Positions 35,983 to 44,802 of a stretch of DNA of 64,000 nt are shown piece by piece. The notes below the pieces were generated by a model, which saw nothing but the letters and a program-made list of their open reading frames with translations, searched no databases and was not told the DNA's origin. The number at the start of each line of letters is the position of its first letter. The first letter of the stretch is position 1. Source of the stretch: Celeribacter sp. PS-C1 (lineage in GTDB: Bacteria > Pseudomonadota > Alphaproteobacteria > Rhodobacterales > Rhodobacteraceae); assembly GCF_019429625.1 (NCBI RefSeq), contig NZ_JAHXRW010000005.1:124001-188000 (forward strand), written 5' to 3'. The position numbers and the translations under genes were made by a program.

Positions 35983-36878
35983 AAACCATTCTCTTGCCCT
36001 TCCTGAATTTTAGCGAAAGCGCGTCGGGCCGCGTCGTGCCGCCTTCCGGATTTACCGCGCAGCTGACAGTGATCACCGCGGCGGCGATGGCCTTTCTCGC
36101 GGTTTTCGCATTGGCTTTGTCAATGGCGACCGGACGTCTCGCGGACCGTTGGGGCACCGAGTTGGCGCGTGGGTCCACAGTGCGCATCTCTGCCCCCGCC
36201 GATCAGATCGAAGCGCAAACTGCCGCAGCGCTCAAGGTCTTGGAGACCACGCCGGGCGTGAGTGAGGCACGACTTTTGACCGCCGAGGAAGAGACCGCGC
36301 TTTTGGAGCCCTGGTTCGGCCCCGACTTGCCGCTCGATACGCTGTCTTTGCCGGTGTTGATTGATGTTCAGGAGACCTCCGACGGTTTCGATGCCGAAGG
36401 CCTGCGCCTGCGTCTCGCGGGCGAAGCCCCGGGTGCCGTTCTCGACGATCACACCCGTTGGCGCAGGCCTCTCGTGCGTGCGGCGGAACGTCTGCGTTTG
36501 CTGGGTGTTGTCTCGCTTCTCCTGATCGCAGGCGTCACCGGCGGTATGATTACACTGGCCGCCAATGCCGCTCTTGCCGCCACGGCGCAGGTGATCCGCA
36601 CGCTGCGTCTTGTCGGCGCCACGGATCGCTTTATCGCCAGCGCCTTCGTGCGTCGCTTTACCTTCCGGGGCTTTTCCGGCGCCGCTATCGGCACGTTCTT
36701 TGGCATGATCGCCATCGCGATTTTGCCGAGTGCGGATGAAGCGGGCGGCTTCTTGACGGGGCTCGGTTTTTCCGGAATTCAATGGGTCTGGCCCCTGTTG
36801 ATCCCTGTTCTGGCCGCACTTGTGGCCTTTGTGGCCACTCGGGTGGCTGCGACCCAAACCCTGAGAAGGCTGATGTGA
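35979..36878 (+). CDS. ftsX: Cell-division protein FtsX
   Basis: This is a 299-residue inner-membrane permease-like protein, with one helix near 27-50, a periplasmic domain (about 50-170) and three C-terminal helices (about 175-290), the normal FtsX layout. The segment QVIRTLRLVGATDRFIA near 206-222 is the coupling region typical of the family. GTG 35979 overlaps the ftsE stop. The last base of the stop overlaps the ATG of plsC, so ftsE-ftsX-plsC appear to be translationally coupled. Confidence 0.92.
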   Translation: MKTILLPFLNFSESASGRVVPPSGFTAQLTVITAAAMAFLAVFALALSMATGRLADRWGTELARGSTVRISAPADQIEAQTAAALKVLETTPGVSEARLLTAEEETALLEPWFGPDLPLDTLSLPVLIDVQETSDGFDAEGLRLRLAGEAPGAVLDDHTRWRRPLVRAAERLRLLGVVSLLLIAGVTGGMITLAANAALAATAQVIRTLRLVGATDRFIASAFVRRFTFRGFSGAAIGTFFGMIAIAILPSADEAGGFLTGLGFSGIQWVWPLLIPVLAALVAFVATRVAATQTLRRLM

Positions 36879-37621
36879 TGCCCTATCCGATCCAGTGGAT
36901 TTTGTCCCTGATCTTCGTGATCCAGATGTATCTGGCGATGGTCGTTCTGGCGATTGTCTTCACGCCTCTGGCCATTCTCAAACGCGATTATGCCTATCTC
37001 GCCTGTCGCACCTATTGTCATTGGGTGCGCCTTTCCGCGCGCTGGCTCGTGGGGCTCAAATCTGAAATCCGGGGCGAAGTTCCCACGGATGAGGTTTTGA
37101 TCGGTGCCAAACATCAAAGCTTTTTCGACATCATCTTGATCGTCTCGGCGGTGCCGCGCCCGAAATTCATCATGAAAAAGCAACTCGTCTGGACCCCTAT
37201 CGTGGGCTACTACGCCAAGCGCATCGGCTGCGTTGCCGTGGATCGTGGCAAGCGTGGTCAGGCGATCAAGAAGATGATCGCGGACGTGAAATCCGGTGCC
37301 TCTCTGCCCGGTCAGCTTATCATTTTTCCGCAAGGCACCCGTGTCGCGGCGGGCGCGCATCTGCCGTATAAAATCGGCACGGGCGTGCTCTATGAGCAGA
37401 CCGGACAGCCTCTCGTTCCCGCCGCCACCAATGTGGGCGTGTTCTGGCCGCGTCATGGCGTCTATCGCAAACCAGGCCTTGCCGTGGTGGAATTCCTGCC
37501 GTGCATCGACGCAGGGCGCGAGATGAAACAGGTGATGGCAGAGCTGGAGGCGACTGTAGAGGCGGCCTCTGATCGGTTGATGGTCGAAGCCGGGTTCGAC
37601 GTTCCCGCCAAGCCTTCGTAA
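36878..37621 (+). CDS. plsC: 1-acyl-sn-glycerol-3-phosphate acyltransferase
   Basis: This is a 247-residue membrane-associated acyltransferase that makes phosphatidic acid from lysophosphatidic acid. An N-terminal hydrophobic helix (about 8-30) precedes the HX4D motif KHQSFFD near 78-84, and IIFPQGTR near 148-155 is the variant of the EGTR glycerophosphate-binding motif, with Gln in place of Glu. ATG 36878 was chosen over 36782 because upstream sequence codes for FtsX. A close paralogue specific for other acyl acceptors cannot be excluded. Confidence 0.88.
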   Translation: MPYPIQWILSLIFVIQMYLAMVVLAIVFTPLAILKRDYAYLACRTYCHWVRLSARWLVGLKSEIRGEVPTDEVLIGAKHQSFFDIILIVSAVPRPKFIMKKQLVWTPIVGYYAKRIGCVAVDRGKRGQAIKKMIADVKSGASLPGQLIIFPQGTRVAAGAHLPYKIGTGVLYEQTGQPLVPAATNVGVFWPRHGVYRKPGLAVVEFLPCIDAGREMKQVMAELEATVEAASDRLMVEAGFDVPAKPS

Positions 37622-37693
37622 TCCCCCTCACGCCAAGGCGCATGTTCATGCGCTCCACAGACCGGCCCGAACTCACGTAAGTGTCTGGTAACG

Positions 37694-37723
37694 CAAAAGG
37701 CCGCGCTTTCGCACGGCCTCTTC
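37694..37723 (-). terminator. Terminator after accA (possibly bidirectional)
   Basis: The inverted repeat GAGGCCGTGCG / CGCGGCCTTTT (minus-strand reading) has a short AAAG loop and a T-run. It lies about 20 bases after the accA stop and about 75 bases after the convergent plsC stop. The plus-strand T-run is poorer. Confidence 0.7.
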
Positions 37724-37744
37724 ATTGCAGATCAAATACTCAAA

Positions 37745-38707
37745 TCAGGCAGCGAGCCCCTTCGACCCCATGTCGAGGAATTTCTTGCGGCGATCTTTGA
37801 GAATAGTCTCCGGCTTTTTCTTTTGCAGCGGCGTCAGCATGGCCTCGATCGCTTTGCCCACGGCGGCAATCGTCGCCTCGCGGTCGCGTTGCGCGCCGCC
37901 CAGCGGTTCTGGGATGATCTGGTCGATCACGCCGAGTTTCTGCAAATCCTGCGCGGTCAGGCGCAGTGCTTCGGCGGCCTCGCGCATTTTCTCTGCGTCT
38001 TTCCAGAGGATCGAGGCGCAGCCTTCGGGCGAGATCACCGAGTAGACGGAATGTTCGAGCATCGCGAGCTTGTTGGATGACGCAAAAGCAACCGCGCCAC
38101 CGGAACCGCCCTCGCCAATGATCACTGAAATCATCGGCACTTTCAGTTTGAGACATTTCGCGGTGGATTGCGCGATGGCTTCCGACTGGCCACGCTCTTC
38201 CGCGCCCTTGCCCGGATAGGCGCCGGGGGTGTCAACCAGCGCAATCACCGGCAGACCAAAGCGGTCGGCGAGATCCATCAATCGGATGGCTTTGCGATAC
38301 CCCTCTGGGCGGGCCATGCCGAAATTGCGCTCGATGCGGGATTTGGTGTCATGGCCTTTTTCCTGACCGATCACCACAACCGGCTGGTCGTTGAATCGGG
38401 CCAGCCCCCCCATGACGGCGTGATCGTCGGCAAAATTCCGGTCACCCGCCAGCGGCGTGTATTCGGTGAACAGCGCCTCGATATAGTCCTTGCAATGCGG
38501 ACGGTCGGGGTGGCGCGCGACTTGGCATTTGCGCCAAGGTGTCAGGCCCTTGTAGAGGTCCTTGAGCATATCGGCCGCTTTTTTGTCCAAAGCGGCGGCT
38601 TCTTTTTCGACGTCCATCTCTTCGTTGTTGCGGGCCATGGCGCGCAATTCTTCGGCTTTTCCCTCGATCTCGGCCAAGGGTTTTTCGAATTCGAGATAGT
38701 GAGTCAT
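37745..38707 (-). CDS. accA: Acetyl-CoA carboxylase carboxyltransferase subunit alpha
   Basis: This is a 320-residue alpha subunit that with AccD transfers carboxyl from carboxybiotin to acetyl-CoA, the committed step of fatty-acid synthesis. The N-terminal helical part begins [20 protein letters not shown]. The crotonase-like core has [20 protein letters not shown] (about 157-176), [13 protein letters not shown] near 200-212 and the [12 protein letters not shown] segment near 231-242. Length is standard. The gene stands alone with its own terminator. Confidence 0.96.
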   Translation of the reverse strand: MTHYLEFEKPLAEIEGKAEELRAMARNNEEMDVEKEAAALDKKAADMLKDLYKGLTPWRKCQVARHPDRPHCKDYIEALFTEYTPLAGDRNFADDHAVMGGLARFNDQPVVVIGQEKGHDTKSRIERNFGMARPEGYRKAIRLMDLADRFGLPVIALVDTPGAYPGKGAEERGQSEAIAQSTAKCLKLKVPMISVIIGEGGSGGAVAFASSNKLAMLEHSVYSVISPEGCASILWKDAEKMREAAEALRLTAQDLQKLGVIDQIIPEPLGGAQRDREATIAAVGKAIEAMLTPLQKKKPETILKDRRKKFLDMGSKGLAA

Positions 38708-38812
38708 GCGGACCTCCGAACGGTTTCGACCCCGTATATGGCTATTTTCACGCGCGGGTGCAACTCGGCTTGAAATTGAGCATGGCTTTGCAGGTGATTG
38801 AGTTCGAAATTT

Positions 38813-38850
38813 AACAAAAAGAAACGCCCCGAAGCCTGAGCCTCGGGGCG
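38813..38850 (-). terminator. Rho-independent terminator after mcl1
   Basis: On the minus strand the stem CGCCCCGA / TCGGGGCG is followed by TTTCTTTTTG. It begins about 45 bases after the mcl1 stop. A strong intrinsic terminator. Confidence 0.85.
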
Positions 38851-38894
38851 TTATCGCCTCAACAATCGGGCCTCCCCTCCCGATTGGAGGGATT

Positions 38895-39854
38895 TCAGGA
38901 GTTCGCGATCAATTCGGATTGGGCCACAATGACCTCGGCCTGTTTGATCGAGGCGATGTCGACCAAACGGCCTTTGTAAACGGTCGCGCCTTCGCCATTC
39001 GCCTTGGCCTGTTCCATCGCAGCAAGGATTTCACGGGCCTCGGTGACGGCCTCCTCGGAGGGGGTAAAGACCTCATTCGCCAGTGCGATCTGTTTCGGAT
39101 GGATCGCCCATTTGCCGACCATGCCCAGCGTTGCGGAGCGGCGCGCCTGCGCCCGGTAGCCCTCGTCATCGGAGAAATCGCCAAAGGGGCCATCGACCGG
39201 CAGGACGCCGTGCGTGCGACAGGCGGCAACGATGGCGGCCTGTGCCCAGTGCCACGGGTCGGAGTAATGCCGCGTGTCGCCATGGAGCATGTAGTAATTC
39301 TCCTGCGTGCCGCCGATGCCGGTGGTTTGCATGCCCATCGAGGCCGCGAAATCCGCCGCCCCAAGGCTCATTGCGACGAGACGCGGAGAGCTGGCTGCGA
39401 TCTCTTCGACATGGGCGATGCCGGCGGCGGATTCGATGATGACTTCGAAATTGATCTTCTTCGTGCGGCCCTTGGCGCGCTCGATGGCGGTGACCAGCGC
39501 GTCGACCGCATAGATGTCTTCGGCGCAGCCCACTTTCGGGATCATGATCTGATCAAGCCGCTCGCCCGCCTGTTCCAAGAGGTCCACAACATCGCGATAC
39601 CAATAGGGCGTGTCGAGCGAGTTGATCCGCACGGCCAGAGTTTTCTTGCCCCAATCAATCGTGTTGATCGCCTCGATGATATTGGCGCGGGCCACGTCTT
39701 TGTCGGAGGGCGCGACCGAATCTTCGAGGTCGAGATTGATCACATCCGCCGCGGAAGCTGCCATTTTCGGGAAGAGTTTGGTGTTCGATCCGGGGCCGAA
39801 CAGCTGGCAGCGGTTCGGGCGATCCACGGGGGTGGGCTGGAGTCGGAAGGACAT
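38895..39854 (-). CDS. mcl1: L-malyl-CoA / beta-methylmalyl-CoA lyase
   Basis: This is a 319-residue CitE-like lyase that splits beta-methylmalyl-CoA to glyoxylate and propionyl-CoA, and also L-malyl-CoA, in the ethylmalonyl-CoA pathway of acetyl-CoA assimilation. The N-terminus [20 protein letters not shown] and the segments [10 protein letters not shown] (metal-binding region near 40-49) and [20 protein letters not shown] closely match Rhodobacter Mcl1. It is far nearer to Mcl1 than to citrate lyase. The gene is monocistronic and has its own terminator. Confidence 0.94.
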   Translation of the reverse strand: MSFRLQPTPVDRPNRCQLFGPGSNTKLFPKMAASAADVINLDLEDSVAPSDKDVARANIIEAINTIDWGKKTLAVRINSLDTPYWYRDVVDLLEQAGERLDQIMIPKVGCAEDIYAVDALVTAIERAKGRTKKINFEVIIESAAGIAHVEEIAASSPRLVAMSLGAADFAASMGMQTTGIGGTQENYYMLHGDTRHYSDPWHWAQAAIVAACRTHGVLPVDGPFGDFSDDEGYRAQARRSATLGMVGKWAIHPKQIALANEVFTPSEEAVTEAREILAAMEQAKANGEGATVYKGRLVDIASIKQAEVIVAQSELIANS

Positions 39855-40135
39855 TGGCGCTCCTCTCGCAATGATATTTCCAAAATGTCGAATGCATTGT
39901 TATTATCTTGCGCACCATGTGGCAAGGAAGATTTTGCGCCTGCGGCATATCCCGCGCCGAGGCGAAAAATAAAGTTTTCAAACTGCTTATTTCCTGACCA
40001 ATGTAATTATTATCCCAAAATATATGCCATGCACGGGATGTTCTCCCATTCCGTCAGCTTCTCTGACGCAAAATCCGAAGCACCTTGCATCGAATCTCGG
40101 TCACTCTGGGACAAACGCAACCGGAGTGCTGCACC
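39855..40135. promoter_or_regulatory. Divergent region between mcl1 and dgcN
   Basis: These 281 bases are A+T-rich around 39870-40030 and hold promoters for both directions. Two weak symmetrical elements are visible: AATGCATT at 39891-39898 and CTTGC-N10-GCAAG at 39907-39926, both closer to mcl1. No open frame looks real. Confidence 0.45.
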
Positions 40136-41137
40136 ATGATCGAAACACCGTATCTTCTTTTCCTCGGCGACGCCCCTGACCAACTGGCTGCGAAAGTGGC
40201 GCAAGGGATCAAGGACTGGCGCCCCGAATTCGCCCTCGGCCAGTTCCGCATGGAAGGCTGCAAAGCCGATATGAAACTGCCGGATATGGACCTGAAGGCA
40301 GCGAAAGCCGCAGGTGCCAAGACCCTGGTCATCGGTGTCGCCAACCGCGGCGGCGTGATCAGCCAGGCATGGAAAAAGGTTCTGATCGACGCGCTCGAAG
40401 AGGGGTTCGACATTGCCTCCGGCCTGCACAACCTTCTGCGCGAGGAAGAAGACCTTGTGGCTGTCGCCAAAACCTTTGGTCGGACGCTGCACGACGTGCG
40501 CATTCCCTCCGTAAAATACCCGATCGCCAACGGTGTGAAACGCAGCGGCAAGCGCTGCCTCGCTGTCGGCACCGATTGTTCCGTGGGCAAGATGTACACC
40601 GCCCTCGCGATGGATAAGGCGATGCGCGAAAAGGGCATGAAATCGACCTTCCGCGCCACCGGCCAGACCGGCATCCTGATCACAGGCGACGGTGTGCCGC
40701 TTGACGCTGTGATCGCCGATTTCATGGCGGGCTCCATCGAATATCTGACGCCGGACAACGATGAGGATCACTGGGATCTCATCGAAGGGCAGGGCAGCCT
40801 GTTCCACGTGTCTTACTCGGGCGTGACCATGGCTTTGGTGCATGGCGGTCAGCCCGATGCGCTGATTCTCTGTCACGAACCGACCCGCGACCATATGCGC
40901 GGCCTGCCGGGTTTTGCGCTGCCGACGCTCGAGGCGCTGCGGGACACCGCTCTGCCTCTGGCGCAGGTGGCTAACCCGGACTGTAAGGTCGTCGGCATCT
41001 CCATCAACACCCAGCACCTGTCTGAAGAAGAGGCGATCGCCTATCTCGCCAAGGTCGAGGAAGAGATGGGTCTGCCGGCCGTCGATCCGTTCCGTCAGGG
41101 CGCGGACCGTCTGGCCGATGCTTTGGCAGCACTTTAA
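40136..41137 (+). CDS. dgcN: DgcN-like N-acetyltransferase for D-glutamate (DUF1611)
   Basis: This is a 333-residue DUF1611 protein. A P-loop-like segment (AVGTDCSVGKMYTALAM) is at 143-159, and HVSYSGVTMALVHGGQPDA lies near 228-246. DUF1611 proteins of the DgcN group acetylate D-glutamate with acetyl-CoA, and the gene beside it encodes the matching DgcA epimerase, which makes this assignment likely. ATG 40136 has GGAG upstream; the frame extends to 40085. It opens a three-gene set (dgcN, dgcA, dat) with an intrinsic hairpin before dgcA. Confidence 0.8.
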   Translation: MIETPYLLFLGDAPDQLAAKVAQGIKDWRPEFALGQFRMEGCKADMKLPDMDLKAAKAAGAKTLVIGVANRGGVISQAWKKVLIDALEEGFDIASGLHNLLREEEDLVAVAKTFGRTLHDVRIPSVKYPIANGVKRSGKRCLAVGTDCSVGKMYTALAMDKAMREKGMKSTFRATGQTGILITGDGVPLDAVIADFMAGSIEYLTPDNDEDHWDLIEGQGSLFHVSYSGVTMALVHGGQPDALILCHEPTRDHMRGLPGFALPTLEALRDTALPLAQVANPDCKVVGISINTQHLSEEEAIAYLAKVEEEMGLPAVDPFRQGADRLADALAAL

Positions 41138-41141
41138 GACC

Positions 41142-41167
41142 AAAGGGCGTCTTCGGGCGCCCTTTTT
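41142..41167 (+). terminator. Intra-operon terminator between dgcN and dgcA
   Basis: A stem AAAGGGCG / CGCCCTTT with an 8-base loop ends in a run of five T. It begins 4 bases after the dgcN stop and ends 30 bases before dgcA, so it may attenuate expression of the downstream genes. Confidence 0.65.
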
Positions 41168-41197
41168 ACAAAACAGGCCCAAATTCAGGACATTCCC

Positions 41198-42166
41198 ATG
41201 CCCAAACTGACCGTCGCCGCCGAGAGCTTTCGTCTGGCCGAAGTGTTCACCATCTCGCGCGGGTCGCGCACCGAGGCCAAAGTGATCACAGTGCGTGCGA
41301 GCGAGGGTGATCAGACCGGCTGGGGCGAATGCGTGCCCTATGCGCGCTACGGCGAAAGCCTCGAGAGTGTTGCTGCCGAGATCGAAGCGCTGCCCGAGAA
41401 CATCACGCGTGCAACCTTGCAAGAGGCGCTCTCCGCGGGCGCCGCACGCAACGCGGTCGATTGTGCGCTTTGGGACCTAGAGGCCTCGATTGCCGGAAAA
41501 CGCGTTTGGGAGATGCTCGACCTGCCCGCGCCGATCCCGATGATCACGGCCTATACGCTGTCGCTGGCCTCTCCCGAGGAGATGGAGCGTTCGGCGGCGA
41601 AGCACGCGCATCGGCCGCTGTTGAAGATCAAACTCGGCACGCCCGACGACATGGCGCGGCTTGAGGCGGTGCGTCGTGGCGCGCCGAAATCGAAGATTAT
41701 TGTCGATGCGAATGAGGGTTGGACTGCTGAGGTCTATGCAGATCTCGCGCCGCATCTGGTGCGGCTTGGCGTGCAGCTTGTGGAACAACCCTTGCCCGCG
41801 GGACAGGACGATATGTTGGCAGAGATTGAGAGACCCCTTCCGGTCTGTGCCGATGAATCCTGTCACGACCGGGCGAGCCTGCCGGATCTCAAGGGCAAAT
41901 ACGATGTGATCAACATCAAGCTCGACAAGACCGGCGGGCTCACCGAGGCGCTGGAACTGCGCAAGGCGGCGCGCGCCGAAGGCTATGGCATCATGGTCGG
42001 CTGTATGGTCGGCACCTCTTTGGCGATGGCGCCCGCGATCATCGTCGCACAGGGCGCACGCGTGGTGGACCTTGACGGGCCATTGCTTTTGGCAGAAGAC
42101 CGACCTGAACCTTTGCACTATGACGCGGAGGGCGTTCACCCGCCTGCGCGCGCGCTTTGGGGCTGA
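41198..42166 (+). CDS. dgcA: DgcA-like N-acetyl-D-glutamate racemase (enolase superfamily)
   Basis: This is a 322-residue member of the muconate-lactonizing/dipeptide-epimerase branch of the enolase superfamily. Catalytic features: KIK at 143-145, metal ligands D170 (VDAN), E196 (VEQPL) and D219 (CADES), and K241 in NIKLDKTGG. Without context it would be called L-Ala-D/L-Glu epimerase, and the motif set fits that too. With dgcN next to it the likelier substrate is N-acetyl-D-glutamate, converted to N-acetyl-L-glutamate. The two functions need enzyme assays to separate. Confidence 0.8.
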   Translation: MPKLTVAAESFRLAEVFTISRGSRTEAKVITVRASEGDQTGWGECVPYARYGESLESVAAEIEALPENITRATLQEALSAGAARNAVDCALWDLEASIAGKRVWEMLDLPAPIPMITAYTLSLASPEEMERSAAKHAHRPLLKIKLGTPDDMARLEAVRRGAPKSKIIVDANEGWTAEVYADLAPHLVRLGVQLVEQPLPAGQDDMLAEIERPLPVCADESCHDRASLPDLKGKYDVINIKLDKTGGLTEALELRKAARAEGYGIMVGCMVGTSLAMAPAIIVAQGARVVDLDGPLLLAEDRPEPLHYDAEGVHPPARALWG

Positions 42167-42201
42167 TGAGAGGGCGAAGGCCCGTATTTAAGGAGAACAC
42201 C

Positions 42202-43062
42202 ATGACCCGCACCGTTTACGTGAACGGCGAATACCTGCCGGAAACCGAGGCAAAAATTTCCATTTTCGACCGCGGGTTCCTGATGGCGGACGCGGTCTAT
42301 GAGGTAACCTCTGTCCTGAATGGAAAACTCATCGATTTTCAGGGCCACGTTGCACGTCTTCAGCGCTCTCTGGCGGAACTCGAAATGGTGTCGCCGGTGA
42401 CGATGGAGGAGCTGTTGGAGATTCACCACCAGCTGATCGAAAAAAACAACCTCGAAGAGGGCGGAATTTACCTGCAGGTCACCCGTGGCGCTGGCGCCGA
42501 CCGCGATTTCGTTTGGCCCGACCCTGAAGAGGTGAAAGGCGGCATCGTTCTGTTCACCTTCGCCAAGAAAATCACCTCAAACAAAGCTCTCGATGAGGGC
42601 ATCAAGGTGATCTCCGTCGAGGATCTGCGCTGGGGTCGTCGCGACATCAAGACCACGCAGCTTCTTTGGCCGTCTTTCGCCAAGATGAAAGCCAAGAAAG
42701 CGGGCGCGACCGATGCGTGGTTCGTCGAGGATGGCTATGTGACCGAGGGCTACGCCAACAACGCCTATATCGTTAAAGATGGTGTGATCATCACCCGCGA
42801 GCTGTCCAATGACATCCTACACGGCATCACCCGCACCGCGATCCTGAAATTTGCGAAAGAGGCGCAGATGCAGGTCGAGGAACGCCCCTTCACCATCGAA
42901 GAAGCACAAAACGCCGACGAAGCCTTTGCAACCTCCGCCACGGGCTTTACCCAGCCGGTGATCGAGATTGACGGCGTGGCAGTTGGCACTGGCAAGCCGG
43001 GTCCGGTGTCCACGCGTCTGCGTGAGATTTACATCGACGAGATGCCGAAAACGGCGCTTTGA
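42202..43062 (+). CDS. dat: D-amino-acid transaminase
   Basis: This is a 286-residue PLP fold-type IV aminotransferase. RTVYVNGEYLPETEAKISIF opens it, DRGFLMADAVYEVTSV is near 24-39, and the PLP lysine is in DIKTTQLLWP near residue 146-147. D-specific members exchange amino groups between D-amino acids and 2-oxoglutarate, giving D-glutamate. That product is the substrate of the proposed DgcN, so the three genes form a pathway for many D-amino acids. The start at 42202 has a GGAG site. A branched-chain aminotransferase is a less likely alternative. Confidence 0.87.
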   Translation: MTRTVYVNGEYLPETEAKISIFDRGFLMADAVYEVTSVLNGKLIDFQGHVARLQRSLAELEMVSPVTMEELLEIHHQLIEKNNLEEGGIYLQVTRGAGADRDFVWPDPEEVKGGIVLFTFAKKITSNKALDEGIKVISVEDLRWGRRDIKTTQLLWPSFAKMKAKKAGATDAWFVEDGYVTEGYANNAYIVKDGVIITRELSNDILHGITRTAILKFAKEAQMQVEERPFTIEEAQNADEAFATSATGFTQPVIEIDGVAVGTGKPGPVSTRLREIYIDEMPKTAL

Positions 43063-43086
43063 TCCGATCTCACTGTGATCTGATGC

Positions 43087-43120
43087 AAAAAGGCCCGCAA
43101 AGTGCGGGCCTTTTCTTTTA
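43087..43120 (+). terminator. Bidirectional terminator after dat
   Basis: The stem GGCCCGC / GCGGGCC (5-base loop) is flanked by A-run on the left and TTTTCTTTT on the right. It serves dat and, in reverse, the convergent gene ending at 43118. Confidence 0.88.
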
Positions 43121-43507
43121 GTCGGTTTTGCCGCTGAGGCATCCGTTCTCTGAGATGTCGCCGCGCCATTGTCGCGTCCGTAGGCCGTCAATGTCTTCGA
43201 ATTCCGCGCAGACTTTAAAGCTGCCGTCGTCTTGCGGCAGGTAACGGTAGCCTTCTTCTGGCAACAAAGCCTCCTCGGACACATTCAGGGAACAGGACTC
43301 TGTGTTGTCTAAAGTGGCAGGCGTTTCACCGGCTTCACGCGCGAGGCATTGGGCTTGGCTTTGCAGAGCGATCAAATCCCAATAGCGTTGATCGTCCCGC
43401 TTCTCGATCCGCCCGGCCTCCGGGCCGCCGACCGTAAGCAGTCCCGCGACCAGAACACCCGCGACAAGGGCGGTGAGCGCCAGCTGAGGCCAAAGCTTAG
43501 TGTCCAT
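43118..43507 (-). CDS. Hypothetical membrane-anchored protein
   Basis: This is a protein of about 129 residues with one N-terminal helix (LWPQLALTALVAGVLVAGLL) followed by a polar periplasmic-type domain containing four Cys (QAQCLARE, ESCSLN, KVCAEF, NGCLSG). Four cysteines suggest disulfide bonds. It overlaps the upstream DUF5671 gene by 11 bases; AAGGATG precedes ATG 43507. I do not recognise a named family. It is last in a tightly packed five-gene leftward cluster. Confidence 0.7.
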   Translation of the reverse strand: MDTKLWPQLALTALVAGVLVAGLLTVGGPEAGRIEKRDDQRYWDLIALQSQAQCLAREAGETPATLDNTESCSLNVSEEALLPEEGYRYLPQDDGSFKVCAEFEDIDGLRTRQWRGDISENGCLSGKTD

Positions 43508-44126
43508 CTTCGGCATCCTTCATGGCGCCTTGGAAATAGCCGAACACAGTGCCCGCGACTGCTGCGACCAACGCAAGCTGCGCGATAAACTCGAGGGTCA
43601 ACTCGCCATTCAAAAGCGCATAAATGGCCCCCAAAAGATCGCCCAGAAGCGCGATGGAGGAAAAGAACAGGGCGCTGTAGCCAAACCATTTGCGCACGAC
43701 GGAGCGCTTGTGGCTTGGGTCGCGGGAAAGTTTGCGGGACTCCGAGCGCTGCATCAGCATGAACAGCGGGAAGAACACGATGAGCGCGGCGATGGACCAG
43801 CGCATGGAGCGGTTGCTCAAATAAGGCCGCGGGGTCTCCGCCAGCCAGCGTCTGATCAGGTCAAACCCAAGGTCGACGATGTGCCAGGCGGTCATGCTCA
43901 GAGCCACGAACATCAAGGCGTAGAAAAATGCCTCCCGTGCCGAGACATAGGGGCGCGGACGCGGCACCGGTGGAATGTGATCCGTTTCGGCCCAGGCGCT
44001 CAGGGCCTCGCCCACTTCGCTGTCGGCCCATCCTGCATTGCGCAATGCCGTGGCAATCTCCTCGCGGCTTTGGCCAGAGATCAGGGCCTCGCGGGTAAAT
44101 TGTGCCAGTTGCTCTGCGGGCTTCAT
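43497..44126 (-). CDS. DUF5671-type membrane protein
   Basis: This is a 209-residue protein. The N-terminus (about 1-50) is a small helical domain (EQLAQFTREALISGQSREEI) resembling the short 'SHOCT-like' helical caps of this family. Four hydrophobic helices follow (about 65-90, 108-125, 145-170, 178-200), typical of DUF5671. Function is unknown. Its ATG overlaps the DUF1244 gene's stop by 4 bases and its 3' end overlaps the next gene. Confidence 0.75.
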   Translation of the reverse strand: MKPAEQLAQFTREALISGQSREEIATALRNAGWADSEVGEALSAWAETDHIPPVPRPRPYVSAREAFFYALMFVALSMTAWHIVDLGFDLIRRWLAETPRPYLSNRSMRWSIAALIVFFPLFMLMQRSESRKLSRDPSHKRSVVRKWFGYSALFFSSIALLGDLLGAIYALLNGELTLEFIAQLALVAAVAGTVFGYFQGAMKDAEDGH

Positions 44127-44455
44127 GCTTTCGTCTCTTTCCCGACGTTCTCGGCAAAGGCTTTCTCGAACGCGGCCTGTTTCTCGGGCGAGGCCTCGGT
44201 CTGGCTTTGTGCCTTCCAGTCGTCATAGGGCATGCCGTAGTAAAGCTCGCGTGCCTCTTCTTTCGACATATCGATGCCGCGCTCGCCCGCGGCCTCCTGC
44301 ACCCAGCGCGACAGGCAATTGCGGCAAAAACCCGCGAGGTTCATCATGTCGATGTTCTGCACATCCGGGCGTTTGTTCATCAGGTGGTCGCGCAGCGTGC
44401 GAAACGCCGCCGCTTCGATCTCCACCATGGTTTTCTCGTCAATCACGGGCATCAT
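44123..44455 (-). CDS. DUF1244 protein
   Basis: This is a 110-residue soluble protein. IEAAAFRTLRDHLMNKRPDV, NLAGFCRNCLSRWVQEAAGE (about 39-58) and ELYYGMPYDDWKAQSQ near 70-85 are the hallmarks of DUF1244, a widespread alphaproteobacterial family of unknown function with a conserved Cys-x2-Cys. The start follows the previous stop directly (TAAATG), so translation is coupled; a second ATG lies 3 bases later. Confidence 0.87.
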   Translation of the reverse strand: MMPVIDEKTMVEIEAAAFRTLRDHLMNKRPDVQNIDMMNLAGFCRNCLSRWVQEAAGERGIDMSKEEARELYYGMPYDDWKAQSQTEASPEKQAAFEKAFAENVGKETKA

Positions 44456-44800
44456 TTATCCTCTCACTCGCTTGGCGTAAGCGGGCGCATTCATGTCGCG
44501 CACATCGACGGAAAGGCTGCCGACCGTCGGCAGGATCTCGTCCATCGCCTTGAGCACGATAGCCGACAGACGGGCCTTTGTCTCGTCGTCGCGGCCCTCG
44601 AGAAGATAGAGCGTCGCATGGGCGAAGGTCGCGGGTTCCGTGCCGATTTTGAAATAGGGTTGCGGCCGAGCGCGGGTTTTGAGCGCGGGGGCGTTGATTT
44701 CCACATCGAGAATGAGCGCGTCGAACACCGCTTCGCAAAGCGCGGTCATATCAAAGCTCTGCTCGAGTCCTTCGGAAAAGTCGATGACAACATGGGGCAT
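44456..44800 (-). CDS. 5-carboxymethyl-2-hydroxymuconate isomerase-like protein
   Basis: This is a 114-residue tautomerase-superfamily protein. MPHVVIDFSEGLEQSF leaves Pro at position 2 as catalytic base, and RPQPYFKIGTEPATFAHATLY lies in the middle, as in HpaF/HpcD. The reaction would be isomerisation in homoprotocatechuate breakdown, but no other hpa genes are in the window, so another enol substrate is possible. ATG 44800 was chosen because it exposes Pro2; a frame to 44860 exists. Confidence 0.77.
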   Translation of the reverse strand: MPHVVIDFSEGLEQSFDMTALCEAVFDALILDVEINAPALKTRARPQPYFKIGTEPATFAHATLYLLEGRDDETKARLSAIVLKAMDEILPTVGSLSVDVRDMNAPAYAKRVRG

Positions 44801-44802
44801 GG

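Noticed and set aside
41198-42166. L-Ala-D/L-Glu epimerase as the primary call
   Set aside because: Motifs permit it, but the linked dgcN and dat genes favour N-acetyl-D-glutamate as substrate; the alternative is kept in the entry.
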